This document shows positions 23,195-37,488 of a stretch of 64,000 nucleotides of DNA, in pieces. Below the pieces are notes generated by a model, which was not told where the DNA came from, ran no database searches, and saw only the letters and a program-made list of their open reading frames with translations. How positions within the stretch are numbered: position 1 is the first letter of the stretch; every line of letters starts with the position of its first letter. A program made the position numbers and the translations under genes. The DNA lies in assembly GCF_001039355.2 (NCBI RefSeq), contig NW_019775973.1, positions 86,131 to 150,130 of the forward strand. The letters run 5' to 3'. Origin of the DNA: Lingula anatina. Taxonomy: Eukaryota; Brachiopoda; Lingulata; Lingulida; Lingulidae.

Positions 23195-24522
23195 TCACAG
23201 TTCTGTAGTTTGAGTCTCTGGTGCGCCTTTGGTGATATTCTCCGCACTGGATTTGACCCTCTCGTCATCCGACATGTACGTTGTCGTGGTCCCAGTTCCG
23301 CTAAATTCACATTTCTCGGACGTCACACTACTTGGTTTCTCAGGCTGCTCTGTAGAGTCGCCATACACTGCGCCATGCACTGCGCCATGCACTGCGCCAG
23401 CACTTTCATAACCTGCGCTTAAAGTCGCGTCAGCGGAGGCAGAGATTTCTGCAGTACTGTTAAATTCAGGATGGCCATTTTTTGTGGTCGCGTTCAAGTC
23501 GAAAGAGTTCCCGCTCTCCGTCGTTTTGTTCAGGTCGGGGAAAGTGCCCGTGGAGTTCAACGTCTCGTTGTAATCAAACGTGTCGTTGTCACGGCCCTCG
23601 GCCTGCTTACTCCTGTGTGCTTTTTTGCCTTCTTTTACCAACTTGTCTTTTTCCTTTCTTCTCTCCTTCTCTCCCTTTTTCTTCTTTTTCTTTTTCTTCT
23701 TCTCTGTTAGTTCCGTCTCTAGAGGAGGGAGGGCGTTGTTGGGTTTTCCCTCATCCGCTTTCGTGGACCTTGATTTCTTGGTCTTTTTCACTTTGCCGTC
23801 ACTGTAATACAAAGGAAAATATACATATCTAGAGATGTTGTGTGACCGTGGCGATTAATTTTATTTTGTTTCAGGGGTGTTTTTCGGTTCAACGCGAGTA
23901 CTTTCTCTCGGCATGTATGTATGTATGTCAAACAATACACTGCCACTCTTTGGCGATACTTGCTTTGAACAGCCGTCTTGTTAACGGTCGAGGCGTTTTG
24001 GCATATATATATATATATATATATATATGGGTGACAGGGTATTATCTCAAATATAAAATGTAGGGGACTGGAGAGGTGTAGTCGACTTCTGGAATTTGTA
24101 ACACCAGCTATTTGAGATAAAAGTACATAAATGTGATAACAAAAATAGAGGATTTTGGAACAATGATAAACTGGTAATATGTAGGATATTACCTAGCAGA
24201 TATTACATATCTATTCACGAACAATCTGATTGTAAAAAGGCAATTTTTAAAGATCTATTTACTATTATATCTTATCTATTGATAATTCTTATTTTAACTT
24301 CACATCAACAAATCAGCATTGCACTGTTTGTGAAATATTCTACAATCAAAATTATTCTATCACTAACCTCTGACAGCAATATTAAAAATCATCTCTCTTC
24401 TTATTTTAATTGCAAATAAAACTCACATCAGAATTATAAGAAAATAAACAAATAATAAATATAATTATTAATTTTTTCTTATAATTCTTCTATTCATGTA
24501 TTTTACCTTAACTTAAAGTTAA

Positions 24523-24574
<52 letters not shown>

Positions 24575-24669
24575 AGAATAAAACCACTCCAATAAAATTA
24601 TTTTTTAAATTATTTTCTAAATACTCTCCTATTCCTTTATTCATTTATTTTTACCTTAACTAAAAGTTA

Positions 24670-24700
<31 letters not shown>

Positions 24701-27700
24701 AACCACTCACCCATCCCTTAAGTTATCCCTTGACCTGTTGTGCTCCCAAGGGATGTTCCCCATCTCCATGTCATCCAGCGGGCTGACTTTATTTTCATAC
24801 GTCTGGTTGGAGTACTGCTTGTTCTTCAGGTTCTTTGATAGCTTGGCTATGCGCTCCTTTCTTTTTTGGTTTTTCCTGGAAATGGTGGCAATGATATTAT
24901 TTATTTCAATTGATGACACTTTTTAGTGCCAAAATGCACTCATTGTTAATTGGTGAAGTGTCATTTGACAAATGAAGTCTTTCTATAGCATTTTCTCATT
25001 CTATAATAACTTAGTTCAGGGAGTTGTATCTATAATTATAATATCAATAAAGCTTTGCCATATATCATTATTAATTAATCATATCTTATACAAGCAGCAT
25101 TAGCTATATTCTTATTTCTTCATACAGAGGCAACAGATTTAGAGTATTATATGTATATATGGACAGACAGTTTGGGGAAATAAGAAGGGTGTGACTGACA
25201 AAACAGAACCCATGGTGTGCCTCCTCTTCAAGAAAATCACCTCATGCTTTTTGCAAGTGAAACGCAACAGTCCACCTATTATTCATGCAACAAACCAACA
25301 CAATCCCACAGTAAATGATGGGTATCATACAAGCATTTTTAACAATAAAAAAATACAATTAGCATGCATTTCCTTGAAAACTACCCATTGTTTTTATTAC
25401 TATTACTGCTATTAAATTTTAATATTGTATTTTCCTCATGAAATGTCAGTCTTAATTGCTCCCAATGGCATAGACTAAATTCACCCTTTAGAACTCTAAA
25501 TTCACTTCTATCTGATGATGATTTTTAATATTAGCTTTTCTGAACATGGAAGATCATATACATATAACTACCATAACTATCAAATGCAATATACAAGAAG
25601 TTTTTCTAAACAAAATCAAAAGAACATGCATTCTAAGCTTTGTTGCCTTTTGCTGCTTAATAAAATTTTTAAAAAAATGAAGAACAAGCATTGTTTTTCT
25701 CCAGTGATGAATTCTGTGTATGTCAATAAAAAAATTATTGGTAAAATCACCGCGAAGAACTTACAATTGTGTTGAGGTGCACAGTCACATCTATCACACT
25801 GTGAACACTGTCACAACTACCACAATGACAAAACACATTTTACTCAATCAACTAACAGTGGTTTAACATTAGCAACCGCACTCCTGGACTGAACTGCATG
25901 AACCCTGGAACTGCGGCGGCTTTTAACATCATGACCAACAAGAAAAGAACAATGTTTTGTTAGTAAAGCTGTACAACTATGGACTCACATTGGAATAGAA
26001 TATTTAGTGCAGCAAGGTTAACTACCCGAGTCAGTGACATACTGATTAATTAAATAATCAAACAAATAATGATACCTTTTGGTGCAGAGCTTGTTTCTGA
26101 CATGTCACACCAATTTGTTCTGACCTTAGAGATAGCACTCTGGTACCTAAAGTGCCAAGCTTTTCTCTCGCGTTTTCCAATGGTGCAGAAGAACATTCAC
26201 AGTCTAATTATATAAGTTTTCTTTCTGGTGACTTAACCGACTTCTTCTACCTAGACAGGTTTGGGCGTGGGCAACATATCTAATATAAATGAATATACAG
26301 ATCTGTAAAGTGCAACGGCAGCAAAGGTGCGTCCCCATGTCACTAAGGGCAGCCAATGAGAAACACTCAAGAGTGACCAAAATAGAAGAAAAAACTGCAA
26401 TCCCACTGATAATAAATGTCTGAGTGGCATGACTGGATGTAGACAAGCAATTCTCTCATCTTCTCAATCTTAATGATAAATCATTCATATCGACAGAAAA
26501 AAAATGCATGCTAGGAGAAAATAGCCAATAGAGCCTAAAGCTAGTCATAGAATTTTTGTCTTGTTATGTGCTGGGCACTCAGTTTATTTTAAAAAGGTCC
26601 ATTCAACCTTTATACAAATATAGATGTACATGTATGTAACTGTTGTATACCATAGGAAATGCATATTTTAAAAGCAATTATTATATTCTAAACAGAATCC
26701 AACACATTTTAACCACTTAATGTTGAACTGCACATAAAGAATTTTAACTTTCAAAATAATATAGCCCCTGAAAACCAGGGTAACAAAAATCTATCAATCT
26801 AAATCAAACTAATCACACCAACATTCAATTGCAAAACTCTGACTTTTCCTCTCTTGTGGTTCAAATTTGTCCATGATGTGTCTCAGAGGACTGCAAGTAC
26901 ATGCCCGATGCCCTCATCTCTTTGATTACTTCAAAAGTTAATATAGCACATGAGGATATTGTGTGTCTAGTTCTATGGGTAATTCTTATCAGTGGGCGCA
27001 ATTTTGTCTTGCAGGACAGAAACGATGACCATGGGTTGCTTTGGTGCAGAAATAGAGAAAAGGTTGAACTGTAATGCCTTGACCTCATGAACAAATAATG
27101 AATTCTAGATAAATCCCAATATGGCAACGAACAAGAAGGCAGGTGGGTGGGGGTAGGAGGGGGGGGGTTGTACATACCATTTTCAGTCTGGGGTGGGGGG
27201 GAAGGTTCACTAAATATGTCTTGTCATTAAAAATAAAAGTGTAGGTTTCACAGTAAATATGTTACTCCACTTTTTTCAATAATGTAACCCCTCCCCCCTT
27301 CTTATCTTTGAACTTGCTGGCTAGAGGCACAACTTATGTACATGCAACTAAGTACCACATATGGATATAACATATCTTCAAACATAATGCTGACTCATGA
27401 GAAAACAATGGGAATAACATCCATTATTAAATTAGATTATCTTAAGTTGTTTTATCATGCTACTGTTGCTCCACCTTAATAATAAAAGGAACTTTAATTT
27501 GTCACGAGGCACTTGGGCCAAGTTATCTATAGCCTATAATAGAAAGGATTTTTTTTCTTCTTTTTTTTGGGGGGGGGGAGGGGGGGATGAGGAAGCCAAT
27601 TAACACATCTCTTGTTATTTTTCTTTTGGGGCTTAGTTGCTATGAAGGGAACTTGTAAAACTTGTTCAAAAAAGAAAAGACATCATAATTATAAGAAAAA

Positions 27701-30700
27701 AATACCCTAGCATAAGAACAACAGAGCACTGGTAAAATAAGTAGAAATGTCAGAATAAATAAATAAATAAATAAATAAATAAATACCTGTACAAGTGACA
27801 GCCCACAGCAGTGGCAATCACGATAATTAACACCAGGAATCCTACTATGGACATGATCAAGTTCATCTGAGTATTAGGGTATGGCTGGTATTTCTTCACC
27901 TCGCTCCCATACGATATTTCAATTAAGGAATAAGTAGTTTTGCTGTGAAGACTTTCCCTAGTTTCTGTGCTCCCAGCCACAGCTGAAATAGAAGATGTAT
28001 GTATAAAGCCACATTCAGAACAGTGGACTTACTAGTCCCGAGGGTCAAATATGGCTGACCCACTTGGATACTTCCCCACAGGGAATCTATTCAGTGTCTA
28101 TTTCCCAGAGATTTAGATCGATCTAGAGATTAAGATTTAGATCGACCTAACTCCCTGGGCGTTCACGCTTAATTGCAGTCAGCCGAGCGGGCACCATAGT
28201 TAATTACCCCCTTACAGCTTTTAGTAGGCGGGACAGACGCTTAAGCCGGCCAAGCTGACAGTAATCTAGTGAGACTCCCCACAGGGATAGATCAATCTAA
28301 AAATCTATGGAAATGGGGTGTTAGACAACAAGCTTTTTGAGTGGGTTGCCATATTTGACCTGCAGACTCATTAGTCTATAGCTACTGTTCTACTCTGGGT
28401 GGCCTAAGAAACAGAATAATTCGATGATGGTTTATATCAATATTCATTTTTAAAAGCATTGAGAGAGGGTACCACCTCCATCCCTCCCTCCCCCACAACC
28501 CGTCTCCCCCTCATTGATATTTTAAAAGAGTTTGAGATTGAATGAATGAACAAGTCATACATAATTGTGCATAGTAAGATGAACGACAGATTGTATGGAT
28601 GAAAATGAACAAACGAACAAACAAACAAATGACTGAATGTCATTGAATGAACAATAAATTCAGTAAAAATATTCATCAGCTACACATATTGCCTGAGGCA
28701 GATAAATTATTTATACACAAACAAAGCATTGTGAAAGCCTATGGTTGGTCATAAGCTACATATGTTACATGTAAGATGTCATAATGTTTGGCTTGCATGT
28801 GTTAGAAACAAATAATGATCTTTCCAAATTGGTATTTCAGTAGCCATCAAACAAAAACATGTTCATATTAGTTATCTATAAGAAACAACAACAGTAAGCA
28901 GTATGGCTATTATACGCATTATAAAGAATTCCTTCCCTATAAGAATTTTTTGTCAGTAAGAATCATAACTCACCATAAGTAACCGCTTTTGGAAGCACCA
29001 TTTTTGTGGTCGAACCGTTGAAGACGGGTGCCCCTGCTGGGTACAGGATACAAAACTGTAGGATCAGGTTGGACTTGTCATCTTTGGGATATCCACCCGA
29101 TATGTTCACATTGTCAGGTAGGAACTTGCTGAAATGACAAAAAGAACTTGATAAATTTTGCTTCTTTTTTTTCAAAAAGATAACTGGTTTCTAACAAGAG
29201 TGATTAGCGTCATTTATATTGTACGAACTTGAATTATCCATTTATTTTTTGTACATTTACATTTCTGTCATGTAGAAAGTTAGAGTACCATTATAATTAA
29301 AAAAGCACTGACAGCCAACAATGCTAACATCAAAAGCTGAAGAAATTATCAGTTTTATTATTATATAAAAAGTGAAGCTTTTACTCCGCACGGGTCAATA
29401 AAATAGATCAACTTTTAATGGTACTTAATAAATTTACAAAGCATGAAATCCTACAACTTGTACACTTGTCTCACTTTACATTTTGTTCAGCATATAACAA
29501 TCTTGACAATTCATCAAAAACTTCTAACATTCATATCTATCTTTTATTTGTTTGAACAAGGCCTATAAATTATAAAACACTAGTACTGTTACTAAATACA
29601 CTAGCATTCTATTAATCCAACGATGATCAAATACAATATTCAAGCCAAGCTTTAAAATAGTAGCAGAAGTATGGGGTAGTTGTATCTCAGTAAGCAGACT
29701 GGTGTGAAAATCTACAGCATTCAAATCTGCTGTTGTCATTTGTCAGCTGGGTTTCTATGTAATCAGCCGGATGTAATATCATGATCAAACACCCCGTTGC
29801 CACACACTGTATGTAGCTATTCCATTTAAGAGTTGTAGACTACTGTAACTGCTTGCAAAATATGAGTTATTTTGAGTAATTATTTGTCCTAAGTAATATT
29901 TTGTTAATGATTTTTAAAATTCTAATTAATTATTTATTTATTTTGGATAAAACAGCTCATTTGGATCGAACACAGGTTTAGCTTTTTGTGTGTAACTAAA
30001 AACATAAATGTCTAAAATCTGAAAAAAATTAATCTTGGAGAAAAATGGTGTTTAAAGTTTGTGGGGAATGACTGCAATAAGTCTTATAAAGCTAGAGAAC
30101 ATAAAAACTAATTAAGAAATTGTCTTAAAGGTCGTAATCTCACAGGATGCCAGGTTGCATGAGATTCACTGGGACTAGGCAAAATGGCACGTGAAGACTT
30201 AATTTGAGTAATAGGTTTTGTTTCAGGTGTAACACTTGACTTTCACAGCAAATCAACAATAATACTGGGCCTCTGTCCCACTCACTTTTCAATTCAAACT
30301 TACAAACAATAACATTTTATCATCAATTCAAAATGACATCTTTACTGGCAGTTTCACGAAATAATCAGTGGTCAGATTTTGTTGAATTCATTTAATGAAA
30401 ATAATAAAACAGTGAAAGACAATGAAGGCCAGACAAGAGAAAGAGACCCTCCCCCGTTGCTAGGACGGTATGGATAAGAGCCCCTCCCTGGTTGCTAATG
30501 TATGGATAACAGCCCCTCCCTAGCTGCTTAGAACCCATTAAGCTTCTTAATATGACCAATGAAGTATAACAGCCATTGATTTTCTTTTAAACATTTTCCC
30601 TGATACTGTATGTTCTATTTGACCTCTGTAACAAAAGCAAAAAAGGCTAATAAAAATATGACAATATGTTAAAAGAGCATAGTATTTTGATAATATGATA

Positions 30701-33700
30701 TAGACAGATCTATACTCTACCTGTCTTTATTTAACAAATTCATTCAAAACTCCATTCAACATTATTCCCATTCAAAGAGCATGTTTTTCAATTTCCAGCT
30801 GATCAAAGAAACAGAAAGGGGAATCCAAACAATGAAAAAGCAAACTATTCTTACCTAATGATTATTATGACTTACAATAAACCCTTTTAAATCGAAGAGC
30901 AAGTTTAAAGGTCTCTACTTCTTCACATTATTAGCTTAAGAACGTGTGACTCGGACTCCGTTACCTCGTATCAGTTAAATTACTATGCAAAATACTGTGT
31001 AGTGGGTTTGTCAACCAAAAGAAAAAAAGGAAATAAATTAACAAAAACTGTCATTTTAAATTCATCACTGAAAAAAATCTTAAAATCATACACTGTCAGC
31101 AAAAAAAAAATGTTTAAAACCACTTTCACTTGATCAATCAAGCTAGTGTAACAATATACACATATACCACTAGTATGGTTACTGGTACATAAATTGATTT
31201 CATTTAATAGAAAGGTGCCCCTGGTGAAATAAACCAAAATTATTTGGCAAAGTATGATGTAGCTGGCAATTTAATTACTTAAAACGCATACTGTTTGTAC
31301 ATGTATGTACTGTGGGGCATTTAGGAACATTAAGTAGCTGGCAAAGACTATGTAATTATATATTACATAACACTGTATTAATCATGAATAAAATATTGGG
31401 AAGATTAAAAATATCAAGTTTCATAATTTCCAGTTCTCTCTCTCTCTCTCTCTCTCTCGCTTCTGCTCTAGACAACAACACAAATACATCTACTGATGTA
31501 TAAAAAAGGCAAGTAGATCATACATAAAAATCAATCATTGTATTTAATCAGTATTTAATTTAAACTTGAATCTTGAAAACAACTGCGGAGAGACTGTCAA
31601 TATTTATATGTATTTCCCTGGGTTACCTACATAAGTCAACCGTACAGCTCTAATTAGAAGGATATTGAGAAAGAATAAATAAAAAACATCAATTTTAAAA
31701 CATCCATCTAAATTATTTGACTTTTCAATCACAAATTTCTTAAAATAATGAGGGTGAAACTTATATCCAATAGCCAGAGAATACATTTGGGACTATAGAA
31801 AGTTGAATTGGAATACCAAAATAACTGCATTATTAATACAAGTACATGTAAATACTACATCTTTCCTGTAGCAGCCTAAAAACAAAATACATGATAACAG
31901 TACCTAGGGATTGGAACATGTCATTGTCTATCTATTGTGGTAGACCAATTCCCTGTCTAATACAAAAATGCCAAGATTTATTTTATTTAATTTCACAAAC
32001 AGAAATGGCCCTGGGGGTGGGGGTGGGGAAGGGGAGATCATGACCCCCTCCCCCTTCACTGCATATTGCCCTCCTTTTTCAACATAACTTGTCTAACTCT
32101 TCTTTCATCCAAAAATATGACAGGTTACAAGTGTACGTATTTAATATACAACAGCAGTGCGAGTATGATTAATCAATCAATAATTTAATTGCCTCATTAC
32201 ATATGTGTACTAGTAGTTGAATAATGTAGAACTTATATTAGATGATTCACTGTAGTAATTACTATTAGGGGTACACTCCCCTATAATCAAAACAAACAAA
32301 CTGACAATAATATTTTTTTCAATATAGCAAAAGTTAATTCTACAATGAGAAAGAAATGAAAATTTGATCAACAGTACATGGCTACTTCTAGGATATGAAA
32401 AGTTTAATACCTAATGGTCAAAAATAATGTCATCCTGACATATATGGTGGTTGGAGGTAGGGATGAGGGGGGGAGGGGCTAGGACATATGTAGGGGATGA
32501 AATGGGAGGGGGACAGAGATTTTTTTTAAATCAAATCACACTTTTGCTTCTAGATGTCACTTTAATTGCACACTAATATTTAGTTTGGACAACACAGACA
32601 CAGTTTCCCAGTATGTGAATATACGTGGATTCCATCCCTAAATTTCAGAGGAAAATTTTCCTCATCTTACTCGATCATACTCACATATGCTGTTGAAGGC
32701 CACACTGTGCTGTGTTCTGTTTACAATATTCTGTAGCTTGTGTGGAGAGCACCTGTTGAAACTCAGCAGTCTTTTTCCACTAAAATTGATATCAGGGATA
32801 ATAATTAAGAGGGATATAGATATATTACATGTATTGATCAATGTATCCCAGTGTATATATATAAATAACAATAAGACTTTATAAACCACTTATCTTTGGA
32901 TTCACCAGACTAGTACCATGTAAAACTGAAAACCATGCTGAATATATTGACTAGTACTAGTAATCATAATAGTTATAACAGTTAATGATTGCAAGGAAAT
33001 CACTGACAATCACATACATGTGCAAGTTTGTGCTTACATGAGTTGCACATAATAATGTGTCATTACCATAAAACAATATCAGAGAGCACACCTGAGTAAA
33101 AAACAATCACCAATACCCTGAAGGATGGGATAAGAGGGAGAATATTGTAGATCATTTAATTTCCCACTGGCAGATTTGGGATTACACAAAAGGGGAGGGG
33201 GTTGGTTAAAATTTGTCTCACTTTCTTCAGCATCCATTATTACATGCACTACAGGCATAGCTGACAAAGCCAATTTCACTTTGATATGCATAGAAAGGGA
33301 AGAAGCAAACATGTGGCCTAATAGCCCCCCCCCCACCCTCCCCCTGATCTTCCATATTGCTTAGTACATGAACATGACTGGATCAATACAAAATCCCCTG
33401 AAATCAGGTACTAGTAATCCACTTGATAAATTAAACCAATCCCTGATAGAAGTTTCTACCTGTGGCTTTACCAAATCCTCATCAAACTAATGAACAATTT
33501 AACTGAAGCACTTAACATTATCCTTGCATGACTTACTAGTTCAGGTAAGCTTCATTAGTCAATTGAAGTGTACTACTGCAGCTGAAGTTCTGTAAACTAG
33601 CTTAAGAACATGCATGCTTGCACATACTGGTACANCTTGATAAATTAAACCAATCCCTGATAGAAGTTTCTACCTGTGGCTTTACCAAATCCTCATCAAA

Positions 33701-34113
33701 CTAATGAACAATTTAACTGAAGCACTTAACATTATCCTTGCATGACTTACTAGTTCAGGTAAGCTTCATTAGTCAATTGAAGTGTACTACTGCAGCTGAA
33801 GTTCTGTAAACTAGCTTAAGAACATGCATGCTTGCACATACTGGTACATACAAGTGCATACAGACATCAGGCCCGTAGCCAGGGGGTTCGGGGGGTTCGA
33901 AAGAACCACCCTTTTTGCTGGGAAAAGGTCCACTCTGGGTATAATTTGACCTGCTGTATATACTTGTATGATAAAAGGTCCACTTTTTCAGAAAATGAAC
34001 CCCCCCCCCCTCTGAAATTGCTGGCTACTGGCCTGGACATGCATGCACATGCAAGCACATTCATAAACATAGAATCCCCCATCTCTTTCTCTCTCTCTCT
34101 CACACTCACACAC

Positions 34114-34144
<31 letters not shown>

Positions 34145-35298
34145 GCTGTACACACATACATGCACATACAGTATACACGCACCTTCATGAATTAAATACA
34201 CACTTTATCTTAAAAACAGGATAAATTAGGATAAAACAGTATAAAAACAGGACAAAATATTAGAATAAAAATGTTATTTACCTGAGATGAAGACACATAG
34301 TAGAATTTCAACTGAACTGTATTGTCAGCAATCTCATCTGAAAAACAATATTTCACATTCTATAACCCTTGATGATAAAATACTAGTAATCAAAAAGTAT
34401 ATTAACAACGTAACTAAAGGCATTATTAGTAATTTATATTTAAATACATGTGCAATCCAACTATTTTTGTTTAACATAAATATAATTGTAATTTTATTCA
34501 ATTCTAAATACGTGCAAAATGTGAAGAAGCTCATCTCTATGGATGAGGCAACTGATTTGCTAACACTTTCTATTCTTTGGAAAACAGGATCTAGAAGTCA
34601 AGAGCTGCTTTTAAGTACAACAACACAAACAATCGAACAGTCATTGTGAGCACTCTGCCCTCGTTCAGGTAACGATAAATATGTGCATATTCTATTGTTA
34701 TTGTGATTTAATTCAACTGGCTTTATTTCCATGAACTTCCTGCTGTTTGAAAAGCAATCCTCAAGAGCAGTGAGGTGTGAGTATCAAGCACTTTAATCAA
34801 GGAAGTTGGGATTGTGCAAAGAATATTGAATACAGTGTCAATTGCTTTTTTATTAGTGTCATTTGGATCAAGTATTTGACACTGACTATAGGCGAGGTAG
34901 AATGAATACAAGCACACACTTTCCCCCCTCCCTCCCTGCAAAAAAAATTCCAAAGCTTAAATTTCTGTCAAAGAAGCAAAGAAAACAGCAAAGAGAGTAC
35001 TACTGCATGTGTACTAGTAAAAATATACTGGTATATTCATCCCTTGAAATTATATGTACATAACCTCCACCTTCTCCAAACACTACAGCTGAAGTGCTTT
35101 TTTTATCAATATTCAACTTAATTAATTACTGGTAAGCTAATTATAATCTGATTTTATTGGGCTGGCCAGCCTCATACACAATGTATCTATTAATTAACAC
35201 CCACCTGAAGGTGTGGTAATGGAGATGGATGATATTTACCTGTGTGAGATGGGTACTTGAAAAGTGTGGGCAGATGAAATCAATAAAGCCCCTGGAGC

Positions 35299-35330
<32 letters not shown>

Positions 35331-37488
35331 GGGAAGGGGGGGTCTAAAACTCGAATCTAATCAGCTGGTTGCGAGGAAACAATCAAGCTGGTATATACAC
35401 AGCATGTGATTTATTTTTATATGACTAAACTCAAATCATTTATTTTTTAAAACTTATTTAATCAACTATAAAACTTGTTTCATGGTACACATCATGCACC
35501 AGCAGTTATGGTTTGTATCGTTTAGATCGATAAAGAAACAATCAGCATACTTTCACATGCACCTGCCCTACGGCGCGTTATCTATGGTATCATGTCGAAC
35601 ATTCAATAAGATATGTCATCCAAAATAAACACTTATACTGATGAAATCCACCAAGTATTAAGTAAATGAGGGTCATGCTCCAGTCACTGTGCCAACAACC
35701 TGATTCAATATGTGGTCACCTGGGCACACTGCCTGGAGTTAAAGTTCATAGTGCCAATCAATACTGCCTTAGCACCAGTACACACATGTTCTTTTTTCAT
35801 TTTTTTATAATCTTAGCAGAAGACCTTGTGACTTTTGTCTTTAACCTTTTCTCTCTGAGTTTCTCATACTATTTGAAATATATAATCAACTATATATGCA
35901 CCTAAATCATTTTTGTTAGGATACCACTTGGATGTTGTTACTAGTAAGTACATGTAGTCTTCTTTGTGTTTTCACCCTGTATTTCACACCCAATTTGAAG
36001 CACATCTCTACACAATCTCTATAACCCCAGCAAGAAACTTATACTAGCTCTGTTGAAACAGTGATAAACAGGGTGAGTAGAAGGCTTTATCCACTACAAA
36101 TGGGGAGGGGGGTCATTAGTAAGTAGTACTAAAAATCCATTCTTATTACAATATCTATAAAAAGGCTCAATTCATATGTTCCCACTTTTTCTTCTATTCT
36201 ATTTCTCAAAATCCATGACTCACTGGGGAATCAGCCAAATTTACAGTATTTTGTCAACCTCAACAAAAATTAAGCCAAATAGTAAGGGCGTGTACTGTAT
36301 CAAAACTTGAATCCTTGAGAGACACTCATAGGTCAACAGTTCAAGTTCTATTCCCGAACCGATAAGAAACAACTCGACTGTTTGAAAAAGGCGTGGCTTC
36401 CACGATGTATGTAACTGTGTAATAACTGTGCCAGAGCTCTGTTATAAATAGGTCAAAGGCGCACTAAAGGTTGCCTTGCTCTTCAGACAAAGAATTTGAC
36501 TGAACTTAATTCCCACTGGCTTAAATCACTCTCTCCATAAACCATCTTTATTTTTCATGATTTTCAGTCTTTCTGAACAAATACCATAGACCAGGAAGAA
36601 CAGGAAAATCAAATAATATGGTCATGACATGCTCTGGTACAAAGATATTGTGGTACATACATAACATGTAAAAAGACATGTAACTTAAGTCATATGATAT
36701 TCTATTAGTACGCTTGACTCAGTTTAAATGGTTTAAGGATATTGTATCCCTTTATTTTCATCCAGACACTGAAAATAAGTTTTAGCCCAAGGGGGACAAA
36801 TATCCTTAACAAACTTCCTTGTACAGCACGACAAGTCAGTTGCACAGAACTACAGTAACATGTACTAGTATGTGAAATTGATTTTAACTAGCAAGAATCA
36901 CACCAGCAATATGATCATGGTATTTTTACCACAGCCACAGGGGCATATATATACAATAAATCTGCCTTGGTGGAGTAAAGCAAAATCTGTTCTTCACCCC
37001 ACCCCCCACCCCCCCCACCCCCACCCCCCCAATTAACCATTTCTTGGGTCTCGAACAATATTATTCAAATAATCCACTTCATAATCCTGAACCAGTAATA
37101 AACATGCACAGAGTTAAAATTTCCTTACAAGAGGAATAATCTGGTACACAGTATCAGCATCATTCCCTAACTACGTCTTTTGAAGCATGGCATTTCGTTA
37201 AAACCTCAACTTTGCTCAAGTCAGTAAAGCACAATCTACATCGTGTCGTTTTAGAGTGATCTACGGCCAAATAATTACATCCTGATATAACTGTCGTCGT
37301 AAGTTAGCGTGCAGCAAAGAAGTCTAGCACTGAATCGTAAAAAGAAATCCAGTGAGTATCGAGTAATACGCTCAAGTCCTTATTAATCATTAATCCTTCG
37401 ACTCACCAGAGATTGAGTCCGCCAAACTTGGCTGCCAACCACACGAAATCAGCGCCGCTATCCCTAGCACCAAATATATCCATTCCAT
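23195..37488 (-). CDS. Type I single-pass membrane protein, Lys-rich tail, unknown family
   Basis: Seven exons join in phase to 442 aa: 37488-37407, 34337-34282, 32752-32685, 29128-28974, 27982-27787, 24875-24711, 23801-23195. Exon 1 encodes a signal peptide (MEWIYLVLGIAALISCGW). The ectodomain (about 24-160) has three cysteines (CKQNTAQC, then LILQFCILYP) and sequons such as NIS and NGS. Its apparent alternation of strands and helices could be a ferredoxin-like fold as in SEA or collectrin domains; that is conjecture. Residues 162-184 are the transmembrane helix (LIMSIVGFLVLIIVIATAVG). The 256-residue tail starts RKNQKRKERIAK, has a YENKV tyrosine motif near 207, a nine-lysine run near 275-283, Asn/Thr-rich phrases (NETLNSTG, NKTTESGN, NATTKNG) and a repeat GAVHGAVHGAVYG. 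I do not recognise the gene. The 68-nt exon 3 is the least certain, but it is the one that makes exons 2 and 4 compatible. Confidence 0.8.
24520..24702. repeat. (TAAA)n microsatellites
   Basis: Two tetranucleotide arrays, about 24520-24571 and 24668-24702, just downstream of membrane-protein exon 6. A third TAAA array is at 27754-27784 against exon 5, ending 3 bp from its last base. Confidence 0.95.
28107..28322. mobile_element. GATCGAT-ended dispersed element, copy 2
   Basis: A near-identical copy of 1467-1684 in the intron between exons 4 and 5 of the 442-aa protein. The similarity suggests recent activity or conservation compared with the older relatives in this window. Confidence 0.8.
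29129..32684. other. Intron 3 of membrane-protein gene
   Basis: 3.6 kb of AT-rich DNA with no coding exon found. It includes a small tandem repeat (30447-30531), a short CT run (31438-31458) and G-rich patches near 32010 and 32460. Nothing else stands out. Confidence 0.55.
30447..30531. repeat. Minisatellite, about 32-bp unit, 2.6 copies
   Basis: Units at 30447, 30481 and 30513 share CCCCTCCCTNGNTGCTA followed by TATGGATAAnAG. The GTTGCTA word resembles an RFX half-site, but that may be chance. Confidence 0.75.
33422..33848. repeat. Perfect 213-bp direct repeat around a single N
   Basis: 33422-33634 and 33636-33848 are identical base for base and are separated only by the N at 33635. Elsewhere this DNA is diverged, so an exact adjacent copy centred on an ambiguity base is best explained as an assembly overlap that was not collapsed. 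It lies in the intron between membrane-protein exons 2 and 3. Confidence 0.9.
33868..34035. mobile_element. MITE with CAGGCCCGTAGCCAG ends, copy 2
   Basis: 168 bp bounded by CAGGCCCGTAGCCAG and CTGGCTACTGGCCTG, flanked by GACAT on both sides as part of a likely target-site duplication. The interior shares the GAAAAAGGTCCAC-type and AACCCCCC blocks with the 13448-13598 copy. Confidence 0.82.
34084..34145. repeat. (CT)n(CA)n microsatellite
   Basis: A CT run followed by interrupted CA repeats, between the MITE and exon 2 of the membrane-protein gene. Confidence 0.93.

Noticed and set aside
23210-23832. Plus-strand frames opposite the last membrane-protein exon
   Set aside because: They are shadows of the lysine- and glutamate-rich minus-strand exon, giving Phe/Ser/Leu-rich nonsense.
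33832-34224. 130-codon plus-strand frame
   Set aside because: It is composed of a MITE followed by a CA microsatellite.
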